64,000 nt of DNA from contig NZ_CP051204.2 of the NCBI RefSeq assembly GCF_012516375.2, positions 5,518,001-5,582,000 on the forward strand, in the 5' to 3' direction. This document shows positions 1 through 8,007 of the stretch, one piece after another. The DNA comes from Chitinophaga oryzae (GTDB taxonomy: Bacteria; Bacteroidota; Bacteroidia; Chitinophagales; Chitinophagaceae). A model generated the notes under the pieces. It had not been told where the DNA came from, made no database searches, and worked only from the letters and a program-made list of their open reading frames with translations. Each line of letters begins with the position of its first letter. The stretch's first letter is position 1. The position numbers were made by a program, and so were the translations under genes.

Positions 1-477
1 ATTGCTTTCGTTTACCAGCGCGTTGTACACCAGGTTACCATTGCCCTGTTTCATGCTCACGGTGTTTCCCTGCAGGGTAACAACGCCCTTCCCGGAGCTG
101 TCCAGTTCTATACTGGCGCCGTCTGACAACGTAAGGAGCACCTTATTTTTTTTCAGGCCGGCAGCAGCGTGTTGCACCGGCTTTTCCTGGTAGCCATCGT
201 ACCACCACCCTCCCGCTAACATGATGGGAAGCAGGATGGCTGCCGCCGCCCTCCACCATTTGTGAAGAGCCGCACTGCGCTGCTCCTGCTGCTTCACCCG
301 TTCCGTGATACGCCGGTACATTGCCTCGCGGCCCGACGGGGAACTGAGGTTGTCAAAAACGCCGGATGACAGGTGCCCCTCTATCTCTGTATGCAGCATG
401 TCGTCATGAGCAGACGGCAAACTACCAGGCAGCCTGGCCTTTAGCCATCTCCTTGCTTTACGCTGAAATTGATGCAT
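1..477 (-). CDS. FecR-family anti-sigma factor (3' part beyond window)
   Basis: The reading frame is open from an ATG at 477 to the window edge, giving 159 codons with no stop. Residues 68-85 or so, just after KWWRAAAAI, form one hydrophobic segment, taken as the inner-membrane span. After it comes the start of a FecR domain with the usual Bacteroidota wording (LSDGASIELDSSGKG, TLQGNTVSM). The cytoplasmic N-terminus (about 65 residues, rich in Arg/Lys) would hold the sigma factor, and the missing periplasmic part would normally sense a SusC/TonB transducer. It lies 79 bases downstream of the ECF sigma gene at 557-1162 in the same direction, so the two form the usual sigma/anti-sigma pair; a SusC gene is expected beyond the left edge (inference). 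The start is not firm, because the frame remains open upstream of 477 with no better ATG. Confidence 0.8.
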   Translation of the reverse strand, partial: MHQFQRKARRWLKARLPGSLPSAHDDMLHTEIEGHLSSGVFDNLSSPSGREAMYRRITERVKQQEQRSAALHKWWRAAAAILLPIMLAGGWWYDGYQEKPVQHAAAGLKKNKVLLTLSDGASIELDSSGKGVVTLQGNTVSMKQGNGNLVYNALVNESN

Positions 478-556
478 ATGTTGTGGTGACCAGTACTGTT
501 GTAGCTGATTCAGTATATAAAGACACGCGACAAAAAAAAATGTACCAGTGGGGAGA

Positions 557-1162
557 TTACTGTAAGGCGAGAAATATTATCACAAAAAGCAAGGTTTGTT
601 CATCGGCATGGTCATGGAGGTATTCCCGAACGGATTGTACCGCCCTGGACAGGTGGTTTCTAACGGTATTCCTGGACAGTCCCAGTTGTATGGCCACTTC
701 ACCCAACCGCATGCCCTGTAGCTGGTTGAGCTGATATACTTCCCGCTGCCGGGGCGGCAGGCTATCGATGGCATGTAAAACAAGGCTGCGGGATTCTTTA
801 AGCACATATTCGCTTTCCGGCGAACGGAGATTCTCGGTTTCTGCTGAAAAAAGTTGCTGAAGATATTTTTTTTCCGTTTTGAGGCGCCGCAGCTCATTGA
901 TGATCCGGTTCCGGGAGATAATAAAGATATAGTCTGCGATGCTCTTCAACGCAGGCAGTGAAGCTCTTTTAAGCCATATCTTCACAAATACGTCCTGTAC
1001 TATTTCTTCAGACAGATGGGGAGATTTTGTGTAGGTGTAGGCAACACCGTAGATCCTGTCGGCAAAGGTATCAAACAGCTGGCGGAAGGCATGCTCGTTA
1101 CCACCAGCCACCTGTTCTAAAAGCAGCGTACTGCAAACGGGCATTGTGTTTGAGGACATCAT
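557..1162 (-). CDS. ECF RNA polymerase sigma-70 factor
   Basis: The product of about 201 residues has sigma region 2 (FRQLFDTFADRIYGVAY, then SEEIVQDVFVKIW) and a C-terminal region 4 helix-turn-helix (LPPRQREVYQLNQLQGM, then LGLSRNTVRNHLSRA). Regions 1 and 3 are absent, as in extracytoplasmic-function factors of the Bacteroidota expansion linked to SusC/FecR systems. I chose the double ATG at 1162/1159, because the longer frame to 1261 adds a hydrophobic, low-quality N-terminus that does not resemble the family. The C-terminus has a short hydrophobic tail (LLFVIIFLALQ), which is common in this group. It is followed by the FecR gene at 1-477 and probably directs transcription of a SusC-type locus outside the window (inference). 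Confidence 0.9.
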   Translation of the reverse strand: MMSSNTMPVCSTLLLEQVAGGNEHAFRQLFDTFADRIYGVAYTYTKSPHLSEEIVQDVFVKIWLKRASLPALKSIADYIFIISRNRIINELRRLKTEKKYLQQLFSAETENLRSPESEYVLKESRSLVLHAIDSLPPRQREVYQLNQLQGMRLGEVAIQLGLSRNTVRNHLSRAVQSVREYLHDHADEQTLLFVIIFLALQ

Positions 1163-1434
1163 ACTAAACGAGGAATTGTGTAAAAAAAGAGATCTGTCTA
1201 AAAGTAAAGAAACAATGCAGATGTGTACCCGGACGATCAAAAAAGCATCGTAATTAGACAATATCGCGGTACAATTACGCGTATAGAAAATATTAAAAGA
1301 CCAGTCCGCTCATATAATTCCCGTTAACCTGTTAAACAATGCACTGAACACCTGTTTTGCCACGTTGTTTGGCAACAGGAGCGCCTAGGCTGATGAATAT
1401 TGAACCCCTGGCGTATAGGATACAGGGGAACTAA
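1163..1434. other. Intergenic stretch upstream of the sigma gene
   Basis: This is non-coding sequence between the sigma gene start and the terminator of the M57 gene. It holds one extra hairpin, CCCCTG at 1405-1410 paired with CAGGGG at 1423-1428. The promoter of the sigma gene should lie here, but I could not find a convincing Bacteroidota -33/-7 pair. Confidence 0.4.
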
Positions 1435-1471
1435 AAAGGTTACACCACACGATAGCCGTGGTGTAACCTTT
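1435..1471 (-). terminator. Intrinsic terminator of the M57 protease gene
   Basis: A perfect 14-base inverted repeat, AAAGGTTACACCAC (1435-1448) and GTGGTGTAACCTTT (1458-1471), has a 9-base loop. On the minus strand it is followed by a short T run (CCTTTTTAG). It sits 33 bases past the protease stop codon. A T-rich run also flanks it on the plus strand, so it could stop transcription both ways. Confidence 0.75.
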
Positions 1472-1503
1472 CCTTTTTTCATGCATGGTAGTTGATCGAC
1501 GGA

Positions 1504-2328
1504 TTAATGATACAGGTAATTTAATGCAATGATATCATTGGCATTAAAGGTACGGTTACCACCGTTGGAGCAGGACAGCATCCAGGAGTTGGCATCCGGA
1601 TAGCTGGGAGTGCCCGGCAGGTATACAGCGCCTACCCCGCCATCGCCTTCGTCTATCGGGTCGCCGCCGCAGCTGTAGGAACGGTCCATATAGTCCGTAT
1701 GGCGCATGCCGATGCAGTGTCCTATTTCATGCTGGATCACAGAGCCTACGTACTGTACGTTCGGGTTGCTGCCGTAGGCATACGGGTGGGTGTTCATCTC
1801 TATAAGGTCAAAAGGATCGCCGGCATCGGTAGGGAAACCGGATGACCCCAAAGTAATATAACCACCAACAGGCCCTTCATAGAAACCCTGGATGGTGATA
1901 TCTGCGCTACCGCTGGTAACACGCTGAAACCGGAGGCTCAGGTTTAACGCGTTGTAACGCTGGATGGCCAGATCGGTGCCTTGTACAAAGGCGGTGCCTA
2001 AACCGGTGACCTTCACGGTGATCACGCGCGGCAGGCTGACTACCAGGTTATTGGTGGAATACTGTTCTGTTTTGGCAACTCTTACTTTATTGATGGGGGT
2101 TTTCTTACTGAGGTCTTTTGTGCTCAGGAAAATATCTCCTTCTACGAGGTAGCCGCCTTTTACAGCATGTACGTTCCTGGTACTAAAACCTTTCGCTTTG
2201 ATCTGTGCCAGCACCTCATTGGAGACATCGGGTTTTTCAGTACTGCTTTGTTTATTGTCTTTCTGGCATGAAGTGAAGATCGAACCCGCCAGCAGGCAGA
2301 TCAGTAAAAAGAATGCTTGATTTTTCAT
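1504..2328 (-). CDS. M57-type (HEIGH) zinc metalloprotease lipoprotein
   Basis: The 274-residue protein begins with a lipoprotein signal peptide (hydrophobic FFLLICLLAGSIFTS, lipobox Cys21), so it is probably anchored in the outer membrane. The zinc motif HEIGHCIGMRH lies at residues 200-210, giving His200, His204 and His210 as zinc ligands and Glu201 as the catalytic base. This extended HExxHxxGxxH motif with the 'HEIGH' wording is that of peptidase family M57, and the total length is usual for the family. The central part (SADITIQGFYEGPVGGYITLG) fits the beta-rich first half of the catalytic domain. It has its own terminator at 1435-1471 and no obvious operon partner. The substrate is unknown. 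Confidence 0.88.
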   Translation of the reverse strand: MKNQAFFLLICLLAGSIFTSCQKDNKQSSTEKPDVSNEVLAQIKAKGFSTRNVHAVKGGYLVEGDIFLSTKDLSKKTPINKVRVAKTEQYSTNNLVVSLPRVITVKVTGLGTAFVQGTDLAIQRYNALNLSLRFQRVTSGSADITIQGFYEGPVGGYITLGSSGFPTDAGDPFDLIEMNTHPYAYGSNPNVQYVGSVIQHEIGHCIGMRHTDYMDRSYSCGGDPIDEGDGGVGAVYLPGTPSYPDANSWMLSCSNGGNRTFNANDIIALNYLYH

Positions 2329-2800
2329 CGGTTAAGATTTTGGGTTTTGGATTTTAGATTTGCTATCGTGTTTGCATGAAAAAACAGGGTCCCTATAGCT
2401 GTATTTCACAGCTAACGTTTTAATGTACTCGTAATAAGAAGACCGGCGAGCTTTGGTTACTCACCTGTGAATAACACCATCACCATCGTGATTATTCTCA
2501 TATGCACGTTCAGCAGTTGTTTCCAATATGTCAGGTTGAAAATGCGGGTTATTCAGATTTGCTTAAAGATTATGGCTCTGCGATCGGGTTTTCTATCGTG
2601 TCTGTTTGTCAATATTACAGCTTTATTCCTATTGAAAAAAAATATTTTAAAAACAGGAAATGTTTTTCCAAGGTAATTAAATAGCAGCAGTCCGAACTAT
2701 TTTATAAATCCGTTTAAGCGGATTTTAATAGATTTTTAAGCACATTTTAATTCCGCTATAAATCCGTATACAGCAGGCGAATTTTGCGTATTCATAAAAC
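2329..2800. other. AT-rich gap between M57 protease and lipase genes
   Basis: About 470 bases of clearly AT-rich sequence lie upstream of the protease gene. Short open frames on the plus strand (around 2467-2684) have no family resemblance and a composition expected by chance. The protease promoter should lie near 2330-2420. No repeat or RNA gene was recognised. Confidence 0.4.
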
Positions 2801-2843
2801 GAGGTCATCTCCAGGTAATAAAATTACCCGAAGACAACCTCGC
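2801..2843 (-). terminator. Nested hairpin terminator after the lipase gene
   Basis: An outer stem CGAGGT (2801-2806) pairs with ACCTCG (2838-2843), and inside it GGTAAT (2815-2820) pairs with ATTACC (2824-2829). On the minus strand the outer stem is followed by TTTTAT. It starts 30 bases after the lipase stop codon. Confidence 0.65.
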
Positions 2844-2872
2844 TTTTATTTCGATACTTTTCCGGGACCTGT

Positions 2873-3919
2873 CTAAGCAAGTGCGGCTGCTACTTTTTGC
2901 TTAACCGGTGGCACCGGCAGCTTTACGCCCAGGAAAGCCGCATAGTAATCAAGGCCATGCTGAGGAAGTACCTGGCCAAGCCAGTCTGTGATACTGTTCT
3001 CGGTAAGATCAGGATTCAGGTCAGTCGGGAAGACAATGTAGTTGTTCTTTATTGGCTGTACGTAGCCATTCTTCGCGAATATACCCGCAATGGCCATATA
3101 GGCATCATGCAGTGTAAGATTCGGTCCGTTGAGGGTAATGGTTTTGGGATTAAAGGCAACCGTAATCTTATTTGCATCCGGTGTTTTAGGCGCAAACGTA
3201 TTGCTGGTATAAACAAGCCCGGTAAATACAGGAAACTTGGGAACCATGTCATTCTGATTCTCGTAGTGCCATGCTGTTGACAGCTTGTTATCCAGGTCGA
3301 GCGCGAAATCGGCATTTCCGGAAGCAGGCGCGGCAAAAGTAAACAGAGAAACATTGGAAGTGGAAAGGTTCCTGTCTAACAGCATTTGTACAAAATAGGA
3401 GGCAAATACGTTGGCTATATTTCCGCCAAGGCTATGTCCTGCAATGATCAGGCTATTGCCGGCTTCGATCGCATGGGTTAAGAGATACTCGCCAATGCAT
3501 TTGCCAGACCCCAGCGAATCTTCCATGAAAAGCAGGTTGGTGAAGGCAATATAAGCTCCTGCGGCAATCAGGGGCTTTTGGGTAGTGGGGGCATAAGGCC
3601 AGCTTAACATCACAATCGCATTCAGGTCTTCCAGTATCCAGTTTGCGAAGGTATCCCAGCTTTTAAACCCGTCGAAAACGGACCCGCGGATGACCAGGGC
3701 ATACTTTTTTTCGGAAGCATTAAACGCAATATATGCGTAGTTGTCGTCGATAGTCGGTTTTCCGTTCCAGACTACCTGCCAGCCGGGCATGAGGGTACTC
3801 ATGTCTTTAACAACATTCACATCAAGCGCCAGGGAGCAAAGTTGTACGGCTACTTTTGCATCTGCGGGTTGCCCACCGTTGTTGGATTGGGCGGTTGTTT
3901 GGGAAGTTTTGGATTCCAT
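2873..3919 (-). CDS. Class 3 lipase-family alpha/beta hydrolase
   Basis: The 348-residue protein has the lipase class 3 layout. The nucleophile elbow AGHSLGGN puts the catalytic Ser at 163. Asp224 in ENQNDMVPKFP matches the family's 'ND.VP..P' acid, and His271 in LTLHDAY completes the triad. The strand YALVIRGS near residues 73-80 matches the conserved 'VaFRGT' oxyanion region. No signal peptide is visible: the N-terminus is polar (MESKTSQTTAQSNNGG), so it is either cytoplasmic or exported by a route I cannot see. It would hydrolyse acylglycerols or other esters; the real substrate cannot be told. It stands alone, with its own terminator at 2801-2843 and a 217-base gap upstream. Confidence 0.85.
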   Translation of the reverse strand: MESKTSQTTAQSNNGGQPADAKVAVQLCSLALDVNVVKDMSTLMPGWQVVWNGKPTIDDNYAYIAFNASEKKYALVIRGSVFDGFKSWDTFANWILEDLNAIVMLSWPYAPTTQKPLIAAGAYIAFTNLLFMEDSLGSGKCIGEYLLTHAIEAGNSLIIAGHSLGGNIANVFASYFVQMLLDRNLSTSNVSLFTFAAPASGNADFALDLDNKLSTAWHYENQNDMVPKFPVFTGLVYTSNTFAPKTPDANKITVAFNPKTITLNGPNLTLHDAYMAIAGIFAKNGYVQPIKNNYIVFPTDLNPDLTENSITDWLGQVLPQHGLDYYAAFLGVKLPVPPVKQKVAAALA

Positions 3920-4078
3920 AGTGATGGTATTTGAGGGTGAAATAAAAAATGGTTAAGCGTCCGGATAGTTACTTTGAGTGTTGTAATTTAGTAAAATTAT
4001 TTGGTTTCCTAACATCTCCTTTATTAATATTTCCGGACTTACCCGGATGGCTCAACCTGGCTCAAGCCCCAAAGCACA

Positions 4079-4110
4079 GCATCCCTGTGCAACGTATTGC
4101 ACAGGGATGC
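4079..4110 (-). terminator. Strong hairpin after the GH31 gene
   Basis: A perfect 14-base inverted repeat, GCATCCCTGTGCAA (4079-4092) and TTGCACAGGGATGC (4097-4110), has a 4-base loop and starts 27 bases past the GH31 stop codon. The T run after it on the minus strand is weak (CTTTGGGG). It may therefore act as an mRNA-stabilising 3' hairpin as well as, or instead of, a terminator. Confidence 0.6.
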
Positions 4111-4136
4111 CTTTGACAGTTTCCAGACCGTAGGAA

Positions 4137-6302
4137 TTACCTTCCGGCGTTTTGGGGCTTCATAAACCGCCATTTAATATCCTTGTAAACTACTTTTAAT
4201 CCCTGCTTGTTGTCGATCACCACCTGTCCCTGCCACTGCTGACGTTTATCCTTTTTCGCGGAAAGCCGGTATTGTACATACTTTCCTTGCTGGTAACCGT
4301 AGGATTGCCCGTCATCGTCGTACAGCAGTGATGTGCTTTCGGCCTCGCCATAGTGGCGTACTTCCAGCGGAAGCTGCTCGTCAGGCGCCGGTGTATGGGT
4401 TACCGGCGGTATCATCGGAATAATGCCGCCGTCTCTCACGTACAGTGGTATTTTATCCAGTCCCGGCGTTGCTTCGATGATGTTGCCGTTGCCAGCATAT
4501 TCACCGGTGTAGAAGTCGTACCACTTACCTTGCGGCAGTATCACCTTACGGGTGGTTTGCCCGGTAAACATCGGCGCTACCAACAGATCATCGCCCAGCA
4601 TGAACTGGTCTTTCACATCTTCCCGGAGGGCCATCCTGTAAGGGTTATCGGTAGCATCCAGCGCTGTTTTTTCAGATTGATGCCGGAACGAGAAGCCCTC
4701 TACGAGGTTCATCGCCCTCACAGGCGGTTTACCTTCCAGGTAATACTGGGAGAAAACAGTATAGAGATACGGGAACAGCTGCATCCTCAACAATGCCACG
4801 TCCTTTACCTGTTGTTCCACTTCCGGGAAACTCCAGGGCCTGGTACCGTCTGCCCAGGCGTTGAGCATGGCCATGGGCGAAAAGCAGGCGGACTGCATAC
4901 GCCGCAGCCATTCCTCCGCGGTTTTGGAAGCCCTTACCTCCGGTGTCCAGAGGACGCCGATAAAACTGCTGTTACACAATGCCGTAATAAAATCCCGGTG
5001 GTTGTAATAATCGTTGTAGATCACATAGGGAAAAGAAGATGCCCCGGCGTTGGAGGCGCGCACCAGCCCATAGGTGCGCACGCCCTTCTCCCTGAACCAT
5101 TCGGTGGTGAGGCGTTGCATCATCACTCCGTATACCTGCCGCATTTGTTCTGCGGTCGTTCCCGACGGAAAGGTGGCTACATCCGGCCACAGCCAGCTGT
5201 CTACACCGTCCACTTCATCTATTTTGTATCCGGAAACGCCGATATCCACATGTTGCGTTTTGAAGAGATTTTTATACAACTGCTGCGCCTGCGGCAACGT
5301 AAAATCCGGTACCAGTCCGTTCCATACGGTATGTGAACCGGACAACGGCTTCGCTGTGTTATACAAAGAGGAAGCCGGCGACAAGTAAGGGTTCAGCCAT
5401 AAGTTGAGCCGGATGCCTTTGGCCTGCATTTCTTTTACAAAGCCTGCGGGATCGGGGAACCTTGACTGGTCCCATTCAAAAGTACAGGGATAGGCTTTTG
5501 TTTGCCAGCCGGGCTCCAGCCCGATGAAATCCAACGGAAAACCATGTTCGCTGAATGCCGCGGCTTCTGCTTTCACCTGTTCCGCTGTGGAAAGCGTAGG
5601 CATGCGATGCGTAAAACCCAGTCCCCACTTGGGAGGCAGCGTCCCCCCGCCGTTGAAGAGGTTATAACGTTGCACTGCTTCCATGGCATTTTTACCGGCA
5701 AATACATATATCTCCGTACCTGCTGCCGGCACCAGCATCTCTACGGCGTCGGAGTAAGGCTGCGCGCTCCAGTCCGGGTCGGTATTCCGGTCATACACCT
5801 TTGGAGGATGCTGGGTGTTTACCCGCACGGCGGTACCGGCGTACACGGTGATGTACCGGGCGCTGTTGACCAGCACGCCATAGCCGTTGGTTGAAACATA
5901 GAAAGGCACAGGCGCATGGGAACGGCCGTCGTCCCGGCCCTGGTAGTGGTCCATATGCAGGTCCAGTATTTGCCCTCTGCGGTTCACCGTTTTGAATTGC
6001 AGCCCCAGACCAAACAGCTGTTCTTCTTCCTGTAAGGGAAAACGCAGGTACACCTTCCCCTCTTTTATTTCGGCGCTGCAATCCGCCTGGGGAAGCGGGA
6101 ACGGCGCCTCTCCCAGTTTTTGCAACGCCTCTTTCCGGGGACTGCCGCCTGCTGTTGCCAGTAAATCCACCTTATCGGGCTGTCCTACAGTTGCTTTCCA
6201 GACGCCCGGCGCTACGGCTTCCCACTGTAAGGGCACGGACTGCGCCTGCGTAAAAAGGCCGGAGAGCATACAGACCAGAAAAAAATACCATCTCATTTTC
6301 AT
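4137..6302 (-). CDS. Glycoside hydrolase family 31 (alpha-glucosidase/alpha-xylosidase type)
   Basis: About 721 residues with a clear Sec signal peptide (MKMRWYFFLVCMLSG...AQS), so periplasmic or surface-located. An N-terminal beta-sandwich (about residues 25-215) precedes a (beta/alpha)8 barrel. GYKIDEVDG carries the probable nucleophile Asp362, and YNDYYNHRDF carries the probable acid/base Asp431; both have the wording of the Bacteroidota GH31 branch. C-terminal beta domains follow (DLLVAPMF, GKWYDFYTGE). The ATG at 6302 was chosen over 6365 because it starts the signal peptide exactly and removes an overlap with the SusD gene, leaving a 4-base gap. As the last gene of the sigma-FecR-SusC-SusD operon it should cleave alpha-linked glucose or xylose from the imported glycan. 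The linkage cannot be decided by eye. Confidence 0.9.
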   Translation of the reverse strand: MKMRWYFFLVCMLSGLFTQAQSVPLQWEAVAPGVWKATVGQPDKVDLLATAGGSPRKEALQKLGEAPFPLPQADCSAEIKEGKVYLRFPLQEEEQLFGLGLQFKTVNRRGQILDLHMDHYQGRDDGRSHAPVPFYVSTNGYGVLVNSARYITVYAGTAVRVNTQHPPKVYDRNTDPDWSAQPYSDAVEMLVPAAGTEIYVFAGKNAMEAVQRYNLFNGGGTLPPKWGLGFTHRMPTLSTAEQVKAEAAAFSEHGFPLDFIGLEPGWQTKAYPCTFEWDQSRFPDPAGFVKEMQAKGIRLNLWLNPYLSPASSLYNTAKPLSGSHTVWNGLVPDFTLPQAQQLYKNLFKTQHVDIGVSGYKIDEVDGVDSWLWPDVATFPSGTTAEQMRQVYGVMMQRLTTEWFREKGVRTYGLVRASNAGASSFPYVIYNDYYNHRDFITALCNSSFIGVLWTPEVRASKTAEEWLRRMQSACFSPMAMLNAWADGTRPWSFPEVEQQVKDVALLRMQLFPYLYTVFSQYYLEGKPPVRAMNLVEGFSFRHQSEKTALDATDNPYRMALREDVKDQFMLGDDLLVAPMFTGQTTRKVILPQGKWYDFYTGEYAGNGNIIEATPGLDKIPLYVRDGGIIPMIPPVTHTPAPDEQLPLEVRHYGEAESTSLLYDDDGQSYGYQQGKYVQYRLSAKKDKRQQWQGQVVIDNKQGLKVVYKDIKWRFMKPQNAGR

Positions 6303-6306
6303 AAAA

Positions 6307-7989
6307 TTATTGCAGGGGATCAAAAGCACCTCCATCCCACCCGTTTGTTTGTTTAAGATTGCCATTCAACTCCAGGTGTTTGGTGTTGATGGGATAAAAG
6401 TAGTAGTTGGGCTTAAAGTCAACTTTAAACACCTTGTCCACCGCTACCAGCGAGTCTTTGAAATACCGGCTGTAGTTCCCGTCGAGGTTAACCGTATCTC
6501 TTATTTTATCGAACTCGCTCTGTGGTATCAGCAGGCTGATCACAAGGCCGTGTCTTACTTTCCCGTTCAGTTCCTGTTCAAACAATTTCCACCTTCTCAG
6601 GTCCCAATAGCGTTTTCCTTCATAGGCGAACTCTATTTTCCTTTCCAGCCGGATGGCTTCCCGCATGGAAACCGTCGTCATGCCGTTCTTCAGCCCGTAC
6701 AGGTTATCGCCACCGGCGTCTATGCCGGCACGTTTCCGGATGAGTTTAAGTATTTCATACGCTTCGGTGGTTTTACCTGTTTCGTTGGCACATTCCGCGA
6801 GGTTCATCAGCACCTCGGCGAAACGTATTTCCACCCAGTCCGTACTGCTGTTATAGGTGAAGAACTTTGAATAACTGACATCCACTGCTTTCCTGCAATA
6901 AAACCCTGTTTCCGTGAGGAACTGCGTTTCAGCGCCCACATAGTTCCACTGCCGTCTTCCTGCCTTTCCGCTCAGCTCCCAGGGGCAACCGTTATAGGCG
7001 ATGGTGGCGGCAAAGCGGGGATCCCTGTTTCGCCAGTAATGTACCGCGTCATAGCCGGCAGCCGGATCGGTGACGGGCAGGCCGTTCTTCATGGGAAAAG
7101 CATTCACCATTTCCAGCGTAGGATGATTGGCTCCGGTGTTATTCTGTGCTTCGCTCAGCGGGCGGGTGGCGGCGTTCCAGTCATTCACCTTGTCGGGGTA
7201 GGAATACCTGTTTACAAAAACGACTTCTTTATTCATCTCATCCATCCATATGTTGGCGAACTTATCATACAGCCCCGCTCCTGCGGCTTCCAACATTTCT
7301 CTGGCCGTTTTGTTCGCCTCATAGGCCTTTTGCCATCTTGCCGCATCGCCGGCCGGGTTAAACTGCGGGCTGGCATAATACAGCAGTATCCTTCCTTTTA
7401 ATGCCAGCGCGGCCCCTTTGGTGATCCTGCCGATGTCGTTGCCGGTCCACGACGGCGGCAGCACTTTCGCGGCATTGTCCAGGTCGGCCACCATCTGGTC
7501 AATACAGGCCGATGTTTTCGTTCTCGCTACCATCAGGTTGTCTGTCACCTGCTGCGGTTCCAGGAGGAGCGGCACCCCTCCGTATAGTCTCACCATCTGG
7601 AAATAACGCCATGCCCTGAAAAAGAAAGCCTGTCCTTTTAACAGGTCCCTGGTGGCGGCAGGCAGGGTCCCGCCGTCGATATTTTTCAGGAGGATGTTGA
7701 TGTTCCTGATGTTGTTGTAAGGCCACACATCGAAAGAGTTGATCGTCAGCTGACCGTACATTACGGCATCTCCGCCCGGTGCTTCATCAGACGTTCCGGC
7801 ATCGGAAGTGTTCCAGCCGGGAAGGTTATCTTCATATAATTTATTGACATAAGCAGTGGCCAGCTTATTATCTTTCCATATATCCGATTCGTTGACAGCA
7901 CCCAGGTCTTTTTTGTCCAACACCTTACTGCAACCGGTAAAGCAGACCATTACAAGCAGCGCGCGTATAGTAGTATATCCGAATTTCAT
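6307..7989 (-). CDS. SusD/RagB-family glycan-binding lipoprotein
   Basis: The 560-residue protein has a lipoprotein signal (ALLVMVCFTGCSKVLDKKDLG), which places it on the outer-membrane surface. The N-terminal TPR-like part carries the family wording LLKGQAFFFRAWRYFQMVRLYGG split over residues 110-140, and the C-terminal SusD part has REAIRLERKIEFAYEGKRYWDLRRW and ends in a short hydrophilic tail. It acts as the lid and glycan-capture partner of the SusC channel encoded 18 bases upstream. The gene pair order (SusC then SusD) and its close spacing to GH31 are typical of a polysaccharide utilisation locus. The ligand is unknown but should match the alpha-glycan handled by the GH31 enzyme. Confidence 0.93.
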   Translation of the reverse strand: MKFGYTTIRALLVMVCFTGCSKVLDKKDLGAVNESDIWKDNKLATAYVNKLYEDNLPGWNTSDAGTSDEAPGGDAVMYGQLTINSFDVWPYNNIRNINILLKNIDGGTLPAATRDLLKGQAFFFRAWRYFQMVRLYGGVPLLLEPQQVTDNLMVARTKTSACIDQMVADLDNAAKVLPPSWTGNDIGRITKGAALALKGRILLYYASPQFNPAGDAARWQKAYEANKTAREMLEAAGAGLYDKFANIWMDEMNKEVVFVNRYSYPDKVNDWNAATRPLSEAQNNTGANHPTLEMVNAFPMKNGLPVTDPAAGYDAVHYWRNRDPRFAATIAYNGCPWELSGKAGRRQWNYVGAETQFLTETGFYCRKAVDVSYSKFFTYNSSTDWVEIRFAEVLMNLAECANETGKTTEAYEILKLIRKRAGIDAGGDNLYGLKNGMTTVSMREAIRLERKIEFAYEGKRYWDLRRWKLFEQELNGKVRHGLVISLLIPQSEFDKIRDTVNLDGNYSRYFKDSLVAVDKVFKVDFKPNYYFYPINTKHLELNGNLKQTNGWDGGAFDPLQ

Positions 7990-8007
7990 AACTGTTTTCT
8001 TTTCACG

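Noticed and set aside
1163..1261. Longer start for the first sigma factor
   Set aside because: The extra 33 residues are hydrophobic and unlike sigma N-termini; the double ATG at 1162/1159 fits the family length.
2467..2684. Two overlapping short plus-strand frames in the M57-lipase gap, one starting like a lipoprotein signal
   Set aside because: The hydrophobic start is what AT-rich DNA gives by chance. The frames overlap each other, and neither has a family resemblance or ribosome site.
4353..5336. Long plus-strand open frame opposite the GH31 gene
   Set aside because: It lies fully antisense to a gene with clear catalytic motifs, its translation is rich in His/Arg/Cys with no domain wording, and it is explained by codon bias of the real strand.
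6303..6365. Longer start for the GH31 gene overlapping the SusD gene
   Set aside because: It would bury the signal peptide 21 residues inside the protein and overlap the SusD coding end; the ATG at 6302 fits both.
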